In this document: positions 1 through 11,682 of the stretch, one piece after another
How positions within the stretch are numbered: position 1 is the stretch's first letter
How the letters are laid out: every line of letters starts with the position of its first letter
The notes under the pieces: generated by a model
What the model was told of the DNA's origin: nothing
Seen by the model: the letters and a program-made list of their open reading frames with translations, nothing else
The model's database searches: none
Program-made: the position numbers and the translations under genes
NCBI GenBank assembly: GCA_022495995.1
Contig: JAFEMH010002437.1
Coordinates: 1 to 64,000, forward strand
Reading direction: 5' to 3'
Source: Adenophora triphylla var. japonica
Lineage: Eukaryota; Streptophyta; Magnoliopsida; Asterales; Campanulaceae
DNA: 64,000 nucleotides

Positions 1-398
1 CTCAAGAAGTCTTATTTGGAAGCGGAACTCCTAGCGGGGCGAAGGAACCTAAATCGAGATGAAGATTCCACTCTCCTAATTCAAGTAAACTACGGAACTC
101 CTATTCTTGGAGGACTCATCACTTGGAAACTATAAATAAGGGTCACCTCCCTCACACAAAAGGTACATAAAAACACCCTCTCAATACTATAATACGCCTT
201 TCCTTCCGGTTTATATCATCTTCATATACAGATGCTTATTCTCACGCCGGAGGAGTTTGCGCGGGAGTAACTCCCCGCGCCCTAACGCAGTGTTTGTTTT
301 GCGGAGGATCCGTTCGTCGTTCGATCCCGGGGAATCCCAACAGCCGCGTTCAGGCCGGCGATTAGGTACCCCGGTACCGCTCATTTTTTGCTGCATCA
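1..398 (+). mobile_element. 3' part of a solo or truncated LTR (gypsy-like)
   Basis: The sequence has LTR architecture: a TATA box (CTATAAATAAG at about 130), a transcribed leader, a GC-rich segment resembling the late part of plant gypsy LTRs (CACGCCGGAGG near 243), and an end in CTGCATCA at 398. The GC-rich part ends the same way as the Tat-type LTR at 32 kb (GGCATCA). The 5' end lies outside the window and no retroviral-type coding sequence follows, so it may be a solo LTR or a fragment. Lineage is inferred from texture only. Confidence 0.5.
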
Positions 399-499
399 GG
401 TTAGATTTTATAACTTGGGCCATAATATTAAAATTAGGTCGGATTTGATAACTTGATGGCCTAATATTTTAAGTATTTTTATATCACGGGTAAAGTATA

Positions 500-802
500 C
501 TCCCTCCCAGTCCCAATTCACGAAAGCCACAAAATGGAGAGGGGAACGCAAATTAAGAAAAAGTGATGTAGAAAAGAGAAAATTTTTAAATATTGTGAGT
601 ATGAAAAATTAAATAGGAGAGAGAATGAGTGGGAGGTGATGTGAGAAAGAGAATGTTGTGAGTGTAAAAATAAAGTAGGAGAGAGAATGAGTGGAGAGAA
701 TAGTGATTTAAGGTTTTTTTTGGGAGGAAGTGGCTTTTTAATTTTTAAATGGGACAACTCCAAAAGAAAATTTGTGGCTTTTTAAGGTTGGGACGGAGGA
801 AG
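500..802. mobile_element. Stowaway-like MITE
   Basis: A non-coding 303-bp element with terminal inverted repeats CTCCCTCCCAGTCCC (left) and GGGACGGAGGAAG (right), bordered on both sides by TA, the target duplication of Tc1/mariner-type Stowaway elements. The interior holds repeated GGAGAGAGAATGAGTGG blocks, shared with the MITEs at 30.1, 43.3, 45.0, 53.4 and 54.5 kb. Confidence 0.8.
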
Positions 803-1909
803 TATTATTTTGAAAAATAAGTTGGAATTGTGTATGGGCGATGATGTTAGAAGTAGGCCGGATTTGATAACTTGGGTAGAGTATAGGGTCTCAGTTAATA
901 AGTTAATAATTTGACTGCTTTAAAACAATCACTCAAATCAAATACAAATATTCTAATTCAAAAAAAAAACAAACATAAGATGAAACATTAATCTGAATTA
1001 GTTTTCATTTCAAAGCATTACAACCACAAATTATAACCATTACGAAAGAACAACACCCAATCTGTTTTCTATTCCATTCTCAATCTTGATTCCCTTCAAT
1101 AAGGCTTTCGAATCTTGTTGCTTTTTTATTTGATTATGCTTAATATAAGAAAAAAATGCATACAAGTCCGAAAATTTCCATAGATCTATACAATTAATTT
1201 AAATTTTTACATAAAATTGAACAAAATATAAAGGGCTAATGAAATTATCGAGGCAAATGTTTGGAATTAAATAACAAAGCTCCTTCGATTTTAGGGATCC
1301 GTATGAATCTTGGAAAACATGAACGAATTAAATGACAAAAGCTCCTTCGATTTTAGGGATCCGTATGAATCTTGGAAAACATGAACGGAGAGTTTAATGG
1401 CGAATTTGTATAAGTAGTATATAATCACGAAAATCCATCGGGAACAAGCAGAATGGAGAGAAGATTCGAGATTTGTAGAGAGAGAGAGAGAGAGAACGTT
1501 CGAGATTTTAAGAGAGGGGCGAAGAAACGGCGCAGAGGGAATATGGAGGATGCGGCTGTGGTAATAGAAATAGGTTTAAGCTTTATTTTTTTTTAATTTA
1601 ATCTGTCCTATTTTTTTTTTCTCAAGTAATATTTATAAATGGGCTTCATTTTAAAATGGGCTTATTGGGCCAAAATTATATGGAAGTGCTTTGTCTTAAA
1701 ATTGGCTCCTTTAAATATAAATAAACACAATTTTTTTTTAAATAGAGGTTCTTTCAAAAAAAAAATAAAAATTTGATGTATGTTATGAATGATATTAATA
1801 TGCGATGAGGATGGAAACGCCACTATTGAAATGACATATGTTGTCTATAAACATATTTTTTCTAAATTTATAATATTAATAATTTTTTTTGTACTTTAAT
1901 TGCATAAAA
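803..1909. other. Intergenic, no gene seen
   Basis: AT-rich sequence without a convincing ORF. It contains a 62-bp imperfect tandem duplication (about 1266-1388, around GCTCCTTCGATTTTAGGG) and a short (GA)n tract at about 1478-1494. A purine-rich stretch at 1450-1560 could be an old 5' leader, but nothing in it is recognisable. Confidence 0.6.
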
Positions 1910-4060
1910 ATTTTTATTTGCAGAAAATAATCTAGAGCAAAATATGTTGATGCAAGCATCAAAGAAAACTGCCAATGAAGCTGTTAGAGTTATACCATTA
2001 TCTAATATAACTAATGGTAATATATCAAAAATAATTATTTTTTTTTATCTAAATGGCTATAATTTTAATTGATTAATTCTAATTGATTATTTTTTTTGGT
2101 GGCAGGAAATGTGGTCAAAAGTAGTACACGAAAAAATGTTTATGAGATTGATGGATTCAATACTCAATTTCTTTCTCATGTATCAGTTTCTAACTCACAA
2201 CAATCAAAGATATGCTCTATACCTAAATCAATACAAAGCAGAAAATTGCCCGAAAATGGTATTTTTTTTATACTATATTGAAATTCTGTCAATTTATTAT
2301 ATTTAGATTTTTATATTTTTGTTGTGAGAAATATTAATTTTAAAAGAAATTTGTACATTTTTTTAAAGGGTCACCTTTATCAACCATCATTGACTTGACA
2401 AATGAAGAAGAAACATCATTTATTACTCCAACATCTAACAAGATGAACAGAATATTGGGTAATTATCTCCATTCTAATAAAAAAATTTATTTATTGTTTT
2501 TTGATGATTTAATATTTTTTTATCTTTTTTTATATTTATTTTTTTCATACCGAATTGGGCTCAAATCAATCAACCATAATCAATTCAATAGGACAAGAAG
2601 CCGGTTCAAGTTCAGGAGTTAAATGTGCTTCAAAAAGAACCCGAAAGCGAAAAAGTATTTTTTAGTAAATTTTTTTCTTATGTTAAATGGATTTATTTTA
2701 CCTTTTGTCTATTATTGAATAATATTCTTAATTCATCTATATAGGTGCATTTGTTCCTCCGATATCATTTAACAACATCAACGTGGATCAAAATTCTTAT
2801 TTCACAAATGGTAAATTTTAAAATATATATTCTTTCATGCAAATAATTTTCTTATATTTTTAATCAAATTTTGACTTGCTTTATTTTTGATACAGAATAT
2901 ATGGACTTTGGTGATCTTTTGAACAAATGTCGACATTGCAATGCAATGTTTTGGTTTGGAGAGAGGTTGAATAAACGATATAAAACAACATTGGATCCAA
3001 AGTACTCTGGATGTTGTATGAATGGAAAAGTTCAATTACCTCCGTTACTGAACCCCGCATGATTATTTAAAGATTTATTATATGGTAACTCGAAAAAGTC
3101 GATTATTTCGATCAGAATATTCGATCCTATAATATGATGTTCTCATTTACTTCCATGGGAGGTAAGATTGACCATGGTATCAATAGGAGGAATAGTCACA
3201 TGTTTTCAAGTTATATGGTCAAAATTACCATTATATTGGTAGTCTTCTACCCGAAGGTAAGCCTCCAAAATTTGCTCGAGTTATATATTTATGACACGGG
3301 GCATGAAGTTGACAACATAATTAGTTGCATCGGGTAAGTGAGAATTAGTTGCATCGGGTAAGTAAATAAATTAACTTTGATTAAAAGTTTTAATTTTTTT
3401 TTATGATCTTCTTTATTTCAACTTTATTTTCTGAATTATATTTTTTATTGTCATAAAATAGAAATGAACAAAGTAGGAGGAACAATTTGCATGAGGAAAT
3501 TGTCACTGATTTGAAGAATATTCTTGATGAGAATAATGTTCTTGTCAAATCATTTTGAATGGTCCGTGATTCATTGCATGAAAAAAAATGAGAGCAATTT
3601 GAGGCTCAAATTGGTTGCTAGGCGCAAAACTGATGGCCGATGCTATGATCTACCACAAAAGGATGATGTCACATTATTGTTGGTCGGAGATTTTGATAAT
3701 TTGATTGGTGAGCGGGATATTGTTATTGAGACGCGAACAGGTTTGCTGCAACAAATAACAGAACTTCATCCTTCTTATTTAGCATTGCAATATCCATTGT
3801 TGTTCTTATTCGGACAAGATGGTTATCGCGAAGATATTTTCTTGAAGAATGTTCAAACAAAATCAACAAACGGTAAGCGCTATAAACTGAGTTTGAGAGA
3901 GTATTTTGCTTACAGGATGCATGAACGAGAGTCGGAATCTGATAATCTATTTAGATCTAAAAGATTGTATCAACAATACTTGGTTGATATATGGACTATG
4001 GTCGAAACCGCACGTTTCAATTTTATCAGGACACATCAAAAGAAAAATTATTAAAGGTAG
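1910..4060 (+). pseudogene. Decayed Helitron Rep/helicase gene, N-terminal half
   Basis: Exon-like islands separated by AT-rich intron-like DNA encode the N-terminal part of a plant Helitron replicase. One block (about 2890-3110) reads CRHCNAMFWFGERLNK. It is followed (3125-3340) by FTSMGGKIDHGINRR, SLLPEGKPPKFA and LYIYDTGHEVDNII. A long block at 3524-4054 carries LHPSYLALQYPLLFLFGQDGY and ends with TARFNFIRTHQKKNY. This order matches the Helitron helicase-like N domain. Frameshifts and stops break every block, and the Rep catalytic motifs and the SF1 helicase half are absent: the sequence stops at about 4060. It is therefore a truncated, non-functional copy. The early islands (1925-2825) are less certain and were assigned because they run into the recognised domain. 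Confidence 0.75.
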
Positions 4061-4330
4061 AATTTTTCTTGAACTTGATGTATATGCTTGTCTTTGGACA
4101 GATTTATATAGGCTGAGTACTTGAAACCAGTCAAAAAAGTTGGTCAATGAATTCAATGCACTTACCACCTGTACACATTTATTACTCTTTGAATTCAATA
4201 GTAAGTTTGAATGCTTTTTTGATCATTAAAGACAAGCAAACTTATCATTATTTATTACTGTTGAAGGAGGTATATTCCACGGAATATATTTCCTCAATAA
4301 ATATAATATCCAGTGAATGTTGTTTGAATT

Positions 4331-4612
4331 GCCAGTTTGTGTTGATAGGAGTGCCAGTATTACTTATTTTAAGTACCAGTTTGTGTTATTTCGAGTGCAA
4401 GTGTTACTTATTTGTAGCTTCAGCCACTTTGTTGGTATTGAAATGCCAGTTAGTGTGGTTTGAAGTGCCCGTTTTAATTTTTGAATGTACCAATGTTTTT
4501 TATAATATTGTCATGTGAGTGTTTTTTGAAGTGCCAGTGAGTTTTATTTGGAATGCCAGTATTACTTATTTGAAGTACCAGTATTTTCAATGTAATACGC
4601 CAGCATCTGTTT
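4331..4612 (+). repeat. GTGCCAGT motif array 1 (5' of FAR1 transposase)
   Basis: About ten degenerate copies of a short motif (AAGTGCCAGT, with TGCCAG/TACCAG variants), separated by 15-40 nt of AT-rich spacer. All read in the + direction. The same motif recurs at 5814-5930, 14086-14154, 15445-15985, 16833-16980, 17990-18175 and 19184-19508. Confidence 0.8.
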
Positions 4613-4654
4613 TTTCAATGTTATTTCCAATCTAATTTTTTATTTTTATTTGCA

Positions 4655-5686
4655 GCAAGCCATATTGATATTACTTCATCACTGCTGGGTATAAAAGCAA
4701 AGACATGGGAAGAACTGTATCAATTGTACAAGGATCATTCCAATGCGTGGGATTCGGTGTTAAAATGACAACCTCGCGTGTCTCTAAGAAAGCATCAAGG
4801 CCGATAGATAAATATTTTATGTGTTCATGCCAAGGATACACAACGAGGAAATGAAATTGATGTTCCAGCTCCAATAGAAGTTGGTGAAGTAGAGATTCCA
4901 TCTCCATTGGAAATAATTGAAAAACCCGAAGAGGAAATTGAGGAAAAAGAAAGCCCCTTCTAAAGGACGGGTTGTCGAGCTCTTATGAGAGTAAAATTGT
5001 TAATTAAGGAAGACTTGTATGTGGTTGCACGGCACAAAGCTGAACACAACCATGAGATGACAAGGCCAAGAATGGAACCACTTCAAGCGTAGCGAGAGGT
5101 CGATATCGAAGCTTCTGACGGGAAAAATAATAGAGCAATTTGAAGAAGAGGCGGCATCAAGCCAACGGATGGATTTAATGTTTTGGCAAAAACGACTTGT
5201 GAGGAAAGAATATGTTGGGCATACAAGAAGAGATCATCTTAACTTTGTATAGAGATTGAGAATGGAAAAAATAGAAATGGGCGATGCACAAGCGTAGTTG
5301 ATAGGCGAGCCAAGGTCGGGATGAAGGATTCTCTTCAAAATGCGGTTTGGGGAAGAAAGTAGACTCGGTACTTTGTTTTGGAGAGATGGTATGATGAGGG
5401 AGGATTATGAATTATATGGGGATGTTGTTGTTTTTGATACAACTTATAACACAAATAAATACAATTTGATTTGTCTGCACCAGTAGTTGGGGTGAACAAC
5501 CGAATTTGGAACTACTTTGTGATGTTTGGTTGTGCTTTCTTAGTAAATGAAAAGAACTGACTGAAACATTTGCTTGGCTTCTCAAGAGGAATTTAGTAAG
5601 ATCAATGGGGTGGAAAGAACCAAAAACGAATTTTCACCGATCAGAGACTTTGCATGATGTCGAAAGCGATTGAAAGAGAGAGTAAC
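4655..5686 (+). pseudogene. FAR1-type MULE transposase, first exon region (decayed)
   Basis: Across several frames this region encodes the N-terminal half of a FAR1/FHY3-family transposase. It has an N-terminal lead with TWEELYQLYKDHSNA, and a FAR1 DNA-binding domain (about 4780-5090) with the CSCQGYTTRK and AEHNHEMTRPRMEPL signatures. The start of the MULE transposase core (5370-5680) carries LFWRDGMMREDYELYGDVVV, FDTTY and FTDQRLCMMSKAIE. The Asp residues in FDTT and FTDQ fit the first two acidic positions of the MULE DDE core. Many frameshifts and stops make it a pseudogene. It ends at an exon border near 5685, and the coding sequence resumes at 14185 after an intron that now contains a CACTA element. 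Confidence 0.8.
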
Positions 5687-5813
5687 TTTTTATTTTATTT
5701 CGATGTTTCATTTCATTGTTTCGTTTACTATGTTTATATTGTTAATTTAATAGTAGGTGATAGTAGGTGATTTGCTGACTTGACTTTTATATGTGTCATT
5801 GCATGTGGTAGTA

Positions 5814-5930
5814 TGTGTCGGTACCATGTTTCCTGAAACAGATTGCTCGGTACTTGTGTTTAGTAAGTGCCGAGTACATGTTTTAGGCAGTGCCAGTACT
5901 TTGTCTAATTAAGTGCCGAGTTCATGTTTT
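5814..5930 (+). repeat. GTGCCAGT motif array 2 (FAR1 intron, left of CACTA)
   Basis: Four to five copies of the motif (GTGCCGAGTACATG, GTGCCAGTACTTTG and similar) in the FAR1 transposase intron. The array is cut by the CACTA insertion at 5932 and continues at 14086. Confidence 0.75.
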
Positions 5931-5944
5931 ACACTACGTTGCTG

Positions 5945-6540
5945 TCATTTAGCGACGGATTTTGAGCGACGGACTCAATTCGTCACTAACGGCACGATGA
6001 TTAGTGAGGGAATAGTGAGGGATAAAAAATAAAAAAATAAAGCTAAAACGACAACTTTAACGACGAATTTAACGACGGACAATATTCCCTCACTATTTCG
6101 TCATAAAGGTGGCGCCAAAAAATTGCGCCTTTTTTGCCGACGGTTTACCGACGGATTAGCGAGGATTGCAAAATTTTTCCGACGGAAGTATTCGTCGCTA
6201 TAGAATTGAAAAAATAAAAAAAATATATTTTATTTTCATTTAGCGACGGATTAACGGCCATTTCTCAAATTAATATAACTCGGATATATTCCCTCGCTAT
6301 ATAAAGTAAAAAATAAATAAATATTAATTCTTATTAATTACGGCGGATTAACGAGGATTATTTAAAAAAATTTCTGACGGATGTTTTTTCGTCGCTAAAT
6401 AAAATTAAAAATATATATATTATTTCTTATTCAATTATAATTCGGTCGAGGAAATTTCAATAATATTTTTCACTTTAAAATAGCGACGGAATTGTGACGG
6501 ATTACAGAGCGGATTTATTAATTTTTTTTATCATTATATA
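5945..6540. repeat. CACTA 5' subterminal repeats
   Basis: At least ten direct and inverted copies of an 8-10 bp core (GCGACGGA / TCCGTCGC, with CCCTCGCTA variants) within 600 bp of the left CACTA end. A matching set occurs at 13840-14050. In CACTA elements such repeats bind the TNPA-type protein. Confidence 0.8.
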
Positions 6541-6714
6541 CAATCTAATGCGTGTTTATTAATACCTAATTGTTAAGTTTACCTCAAATGTAAATGAAGT
6601 AAGGCAAATACGATAAAAATATGTAAACATTCTTAAAATGTTAATAAGTTAATTATATTATTTAATTGTAGTTTATTATTTTCAAAATGAATATATATCT
6701 TTTGAACAGCGAAT

Positions 6715-6900
6715 ATCAAATATTACCACCATGACCACCATTACCATACCACCGCCCATCCACCCCACCATTACCAATCACTCCATTACTTACCGCTATC
6801 ACAGAATTTTGGAAACTACCACCACATTTCCACCTACCGCCCATTACTACCACCACCACCGCCTACCACTACCACCACCACCGGCCCACCGCTAGATGTT
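6715..6900. repeat. (ACC)n-rich low-complexity tract
   Basis: Imperfect ACC/CCACC trinucleotide repeats covering about 185 bp immediately upstream of the TNPD-like remnant. They could encode Thr/Pro-rich sequence, but there is no long frame. Confidence 0.7.
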
Positions 6901-6959
6901 ATGCGTATAGAAAAAAATGTGTTTGAAAATGTGTTTAACACGGTTATGAATGTGCCACT

Positions 6960-8830
6960 AAAGCTAGAAGGACACTCCCTAAATTCTAGAGCGGGCTAAA
7001 TGATTATTGTCGTGAACAGTTGAAGCTGATGATGCAAGCTGGAAAGTATCCGAAAGCATGTTACATGTTGGATAAAACGATCTAAAAAAGCTTGTTTGTG
7101 TGATTGGGTGAATAAACTTAAATTCCGAGATGGTTATGCATCGAAACTTGAGTCGTTGTATTGATATCAAAAAGCTAAGAAGTTGTTTGGTATGAAGAGT
7201 CATGATTGTCACATGTTTATGCGAGGTTGATACCAATTGTGTTTCGTGAACTCTTGCCACAACAAGTGTGGAGGCAACTTCTAGAACTAAGTTTGTTTTT
7301 CAAAGACTTATTTCCTGTGTGGTTGGGGATGCGAATATGGAGCGACTTGAGAGAGATATAGTTGTTATCCTGTAAACTTAGCCTATTCCACAGTTTTTGA
7401 CTCTATGGAGCATTTACCGGTTCATGCCTTATGAGGCAAGAATCGCCGATCCGGTCGATATAGATGGACTGTATCCACGTTTGAAGACATTAGCAATTAA
7501 AATTAAATGTGAAAAACAAACAAAGTAGAGGATCCATGCAAATGCATATTTGATGGAAGAGGCATCAATGTTTTGTTAAAATTATTTCAAAAATAAATGT
7601 TAGAACAAAAAACGAAATGTGCCTCGTAATGCCAATGAATGCTTTGGTGAAGATGAGCAAGAAGATATAATTTCAATATTTAAAAATTCGGGTCGAGCTT
7701 TTGGGAAGGAGGAGAAAAGCGATTTCTCACGCTTCGTCTCTTTAAGGAACTACAAACGGCGAGCATATGTTTCCTAATTTGGGAGCGTGACGAGGTTTCT
7801 CAAATACATTAGTACGTATTTACCTTTCTTTTTAACAATTCCATCCTACGTATATATCTTTAGTAGCGCATCTATAAATTTATGCACTAATACCCTGTAA
7901 TTGGTTAAAGGGACCATACTAAGGACGGCATGTAAAGAGAAGTGAACCAGCCATTACGGATGCTCGACTCGGTGAGAAATTGGATAATCCCAATTTCCGG
8001 AGTGGTTTGAAATATGTAAGATTTTTCAACCCCGTTCATCTATCTCATTTCATTATATTTAAGACATTTTAATTTCTATAAGTTAGTTTTTTTATACCCA
8101 ATGTTGCAAGTGATCAGCAGAATAACATTACGAACGTGTGGATCGGAACTTTCTAGAGGCCCTACGAGACGTGTGGACACGTATCACTGGGTATTTGCCC
8201 TGAACGGATATAGGTTTGCTTTAGTCATGGTTGAAATAGAGCTTCTGATGAATAGTGGTGTTTGTGTTAAAGGTGAAAGCTACGATGAACGTGAGAGTGA
8301 TTATTATGGGCGCTTGGGCGAAGTTGTTCGTCTTGAATATCCGAGTGCAGTTAAAAGCAAAGTCGTTTTGTTCAATTGTGAATGGTTTGATCCTAAACCC
8401 TAACCGGGTATGAAGGTTGATCCTCGCTCAATCTTGGCTAAACCACCGTAATTAAATCGATGAACCTTCATACTCGTACCCCAGCTACGAAGTTTATTAT
8501 TGGGACATATCCAAGTTTGAAAGCTTGAGACAAAGTAGATTGGTGGGGGTATGTAAGATTAAAGCAGGTCAGTTGTTAAATTCATTGAGGAATCCGCACT
8601 CCTTTCAAGAGAGAAACCATTGATATACATGATTCATGCAGCCAGCCGACTAGTTGATAATGTTCGTTTAAATGATGTTAATAATGCATTTATTGAGCTT
8701 GAAGATGACGATTTGAATGAAAATGAAGAAATTCAAAAATATGGAATGATACTAGCGAGGACGAGTTTGGGTGAAGAGGAACAAGTGATAAGAAAGTGAA
8801 GACATTGATTTAGGAGATAATTCAGGTTAG
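6960..8830 (+). pseudogene. TNPD-like CACTA transposase, C-terminal remnant
   Basis: Frameshifted islands match the C-terminal half of plant CACTA transposases (TNP2/TNPD type). At about 7000-7260 there are fragments equivalent to KACYMLDK, GMKSHDCHMFM and FRELLPQQVW. At 7290-7560 follows the DUF4218-type block with LSLFFKDL, MERLERDI, FDSMEHLPVH and the YRWMYPFE equivalent. At 7680-7800 there is SGRAFGKEEKRFLTLR. At 8150-8440 follows a DUF4216-type block with MNSGVCVKGESYDERESDYY and VVLFNCEWFDPKPG. The catalytic N-terminal transposase domain is not recognisable, and the sequence upstream is ACC-rich repeat. The element therefore cannot make an active transposase. Confidence 0.78.
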
Positions 8831-11680
8831 TGGTAGGTATATTCTATGTTTTCACCTTGGGGATGATTACTACACATTACGAATAGAAGGCAGTTATATC
8901 TATGTTTCTATGTTATAAATGTAACTTTTGATTAAGATTTTGTGACATACACTAGTATGAACTTTATTATGAAGTATTTGCTTCTATGCTTTTGTTTTGT
9001 GATCCCATGTTATGGATTGTTTCCATCACTAAGTTTCGGATGCTGAGGTAAAGGACACCCGATAAATGCATGTAAGTCGGCAATTCGACGACGGAGGTAC
9101 TTTTGTTCTTCCTCTTCAAATCACATGTTGATTACGGGTGGATGGAGGATGGTTTACGAACCAGTGGCAGTCGAAACAATCTTTCCCATTCTTGAGGGAT
9201 TGGACACCTGTCTCTTCCTATGACTACAAGGTTGAGACAAGTGGAACTCCGCATGCTTATGTAGTCTTATAGCGAGTAATATACTTGATTTGCCTTTTAG
9301 TCTTGTTGGTGGTATGAAAACCATTATGACCGAAACATAATATGAGTTGAGTCACGCTATGACCGAGGTGAGTGAGTAACATTGATGGCAAGTGTCCATT
9401 AAAGTTCAAAGTCGAGTCATTCGAAAGGCCCAAGTTTTGTTATGATAATTATACACACAATAATACTTTGTAGTTTCAATAAATACCGAGTCCCAATTAA
9501 AAATTCCAGCAAAAAGAAGGAAATCTCTTTCCAATTTCACATTTGTCTACTACCGGATAAATAAAGGAATGCTTCGGCAACGCTATTTCACTCTAATTTG
9601 ACCGGAAGTTACATTACACGCACATACATTTATATGCCTTCCCAATAAACTTGATATGTGTGTGGATCTCAGAATTCGGGTATCATCCTTTGTGAATGAA
9701 ACAAACCAAGGGAATGTTGTGGTATTGAAGGGTCATTTTCTTCAAAAAGAGATGGATGTCTCCCTACGAGTTCCTCAGCTCCTCTTTGTCCATCTTCCGT
9801 CATGTTTACTTGTCTATAGGATGGACGGCGAGGAAGGCTTCTTTTGAATAGGGAGATACCCATAGAACGTTTGGAAATTCTTGTATCCATACAAATCAAA
9901 TGTGTGATGAATAGATAATGACTTCTTGGTAAATAAATGCTTATCGAATAGGAACTTTGTAAATAAAAGATTGTAATTGAAATGATTTTAGAATTGGAAT
10001 TACGTAAAAACACACCAATATTGAACCGGTGGTAGGTGACATTAATGATTGTGTTGATACTCCTCATGCCTATTCGTAATGATGTCATCTAATAATATGA
10101 TGCTAAGTTCTTCTTGAAGCATTTATTTTTCAAATAAATTAATATACAATTGTTTTGTTGTGCACTCCCTCTTATTCTTATTTTGTGTTCACTTGATTAA
10201 CATTGCAAAATAGTATTTCTCGTGTCCTCCTAAATTTGACATACTAGACTCATTCCATTTTTTACGAACCAACTCCATTTTGGATAGTAATATAGGTGCC
10301 CAGTATTTTCTTCTTAATCTTGGCCATACGCGTGAGAGGAAATTTTATTGTCCAGGTTGAACAATTTGATGTCAATCTTGCCATTCAGGTTCTAATAGTG
10401 ACTTGAATTTCTTTAACTTGAGGATAATAGAGGAGTTGCGTTAGAAAAATAAAGTTTATTGTTACAACCTCTTAATTTAAACTAATATGGAGTGAAAAAC
10501 AAAAAACTTTGTGTGATGGTTTGCGAAATAATGATAATAGCGAGACATTTGGCTAAAGGCTTTGCCGCAAGTCAAAATTCTTGTATGTTGACTTGCCTTT
10601 TGTTGATGTGTTTCTTTGTGCTTATTGATGCCTCGGCAAGCATCGGGCCAAATCCCAGATATTTAAATCAAACATGTGAGGATGGATTTAGCTTGGAAGC
10701 TTGTCCCAAGTTCTCACAAAGATGGATATTTTGATGACTTGAGGTACATTCTTTTAGAATTCACCGATGCGTAATAGATGAGATTAAGTCTTAATACTCA
10801 TTTAGGGTAAAACTTTTTTTGTGTACCTCTTAGTTTAGCTCAAATGGGATGTCGGTTGTCAGTTAGCATTTGTTTGGAAGTTTGTCAAAAAGTCATGTTT
10901 GTTTGAAAATGGTATACGCGATATGTGATATGTTGAGAGTCGTATGTGACAAATTTTAGCACTACTATTACATTTCGTGCATTGATTGTTACCAAATCAT
11001 TTATATATGGGATTGTGATATAAGTAAGTAGCTATCTATCAATATATTGATAACTACAAAGTCGTTTGCTTATAAATACCGATTTAACTTGATGTACGGG
11101 CCACTTAAATGCCTTGCAGAAAGTTTACGGTTTCGAACTTCTTCTTGAGTCGACTTGGTGTACGCGTACTTAAATTGTTGTTTTGAACAAATTGTAGTCT
11201 TTGACTTCAGATTGTTGTGATTCCATAAAAATCCTCTTTGTAACAACCACATATACTTGCTTAAACTTGAAGAAATTGGTATGCTAACTCCTTGAAAATG
11301 ATCTTCAATTTCTTCTTTGTAAACACATTGATTTAACTTGTTAAGCTCTAAACTTTTGATATAATCCTGCTTTGCCAAATCTCTTTGATGTCTGATGCAT
11401 GATAATACTCAGAATCAAACTTCACTTGACAACTTGATATAATTACGCACACGTGAGATAGTACATCAGAGAAGAGCTTATAGTATCAATGCATGATTTA
11501 ACTTGTTGAAAGTTTTAAACTTGGAAACATCTTTTTATCACGAGGGTGGTGCGGTGCATTAGTATTTACGTATGAAGCTACAATCTTAATATGGTACTTG
11601 TAATCATCACGGCTTTTGTTAACTCTGATATGCTTTTGGTGATGATTTTGTTGTCATATCAATATTGCGAGAAAAATTAT
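8831..11680. other. CACTA interior without recognisable gene
   Basis: Between the TNPD- and TNPA-like genes there are about 2.8 kb of moderately AT-rich DNA. The longest plausible reading frames are 139 codons (9669-10088, -), 102 codons (11070-11378, -) and 80 codons (10492-10734, +; a hydrophobic stretch followed by NPRYLNQTCEDGFSLEACP). None resembles a family I know and none has supporting context. They may be intron sequence of the transposase genes, captured DNA or decayed exons. Confidence 0.45.
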
Positions 11681-11682
11681 AG

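Noticed and set aside
518..763. 81-codon minus-strand frame rich in Phe, Ser and Leu
   Set aside because: Lies wholly inside a Stowaway-like MITE; similar frames arise in sister MITEs (53398-53649) from the same purine-rich interior.
9669..10088. 139-codon minus-strand frame inside the CACTA element as a captured gene
   Set aside because: No recognisable domain, opposite to the element's genes, composition like surrounding non-coding DNA; mentioned only as part of the unexplained interior.
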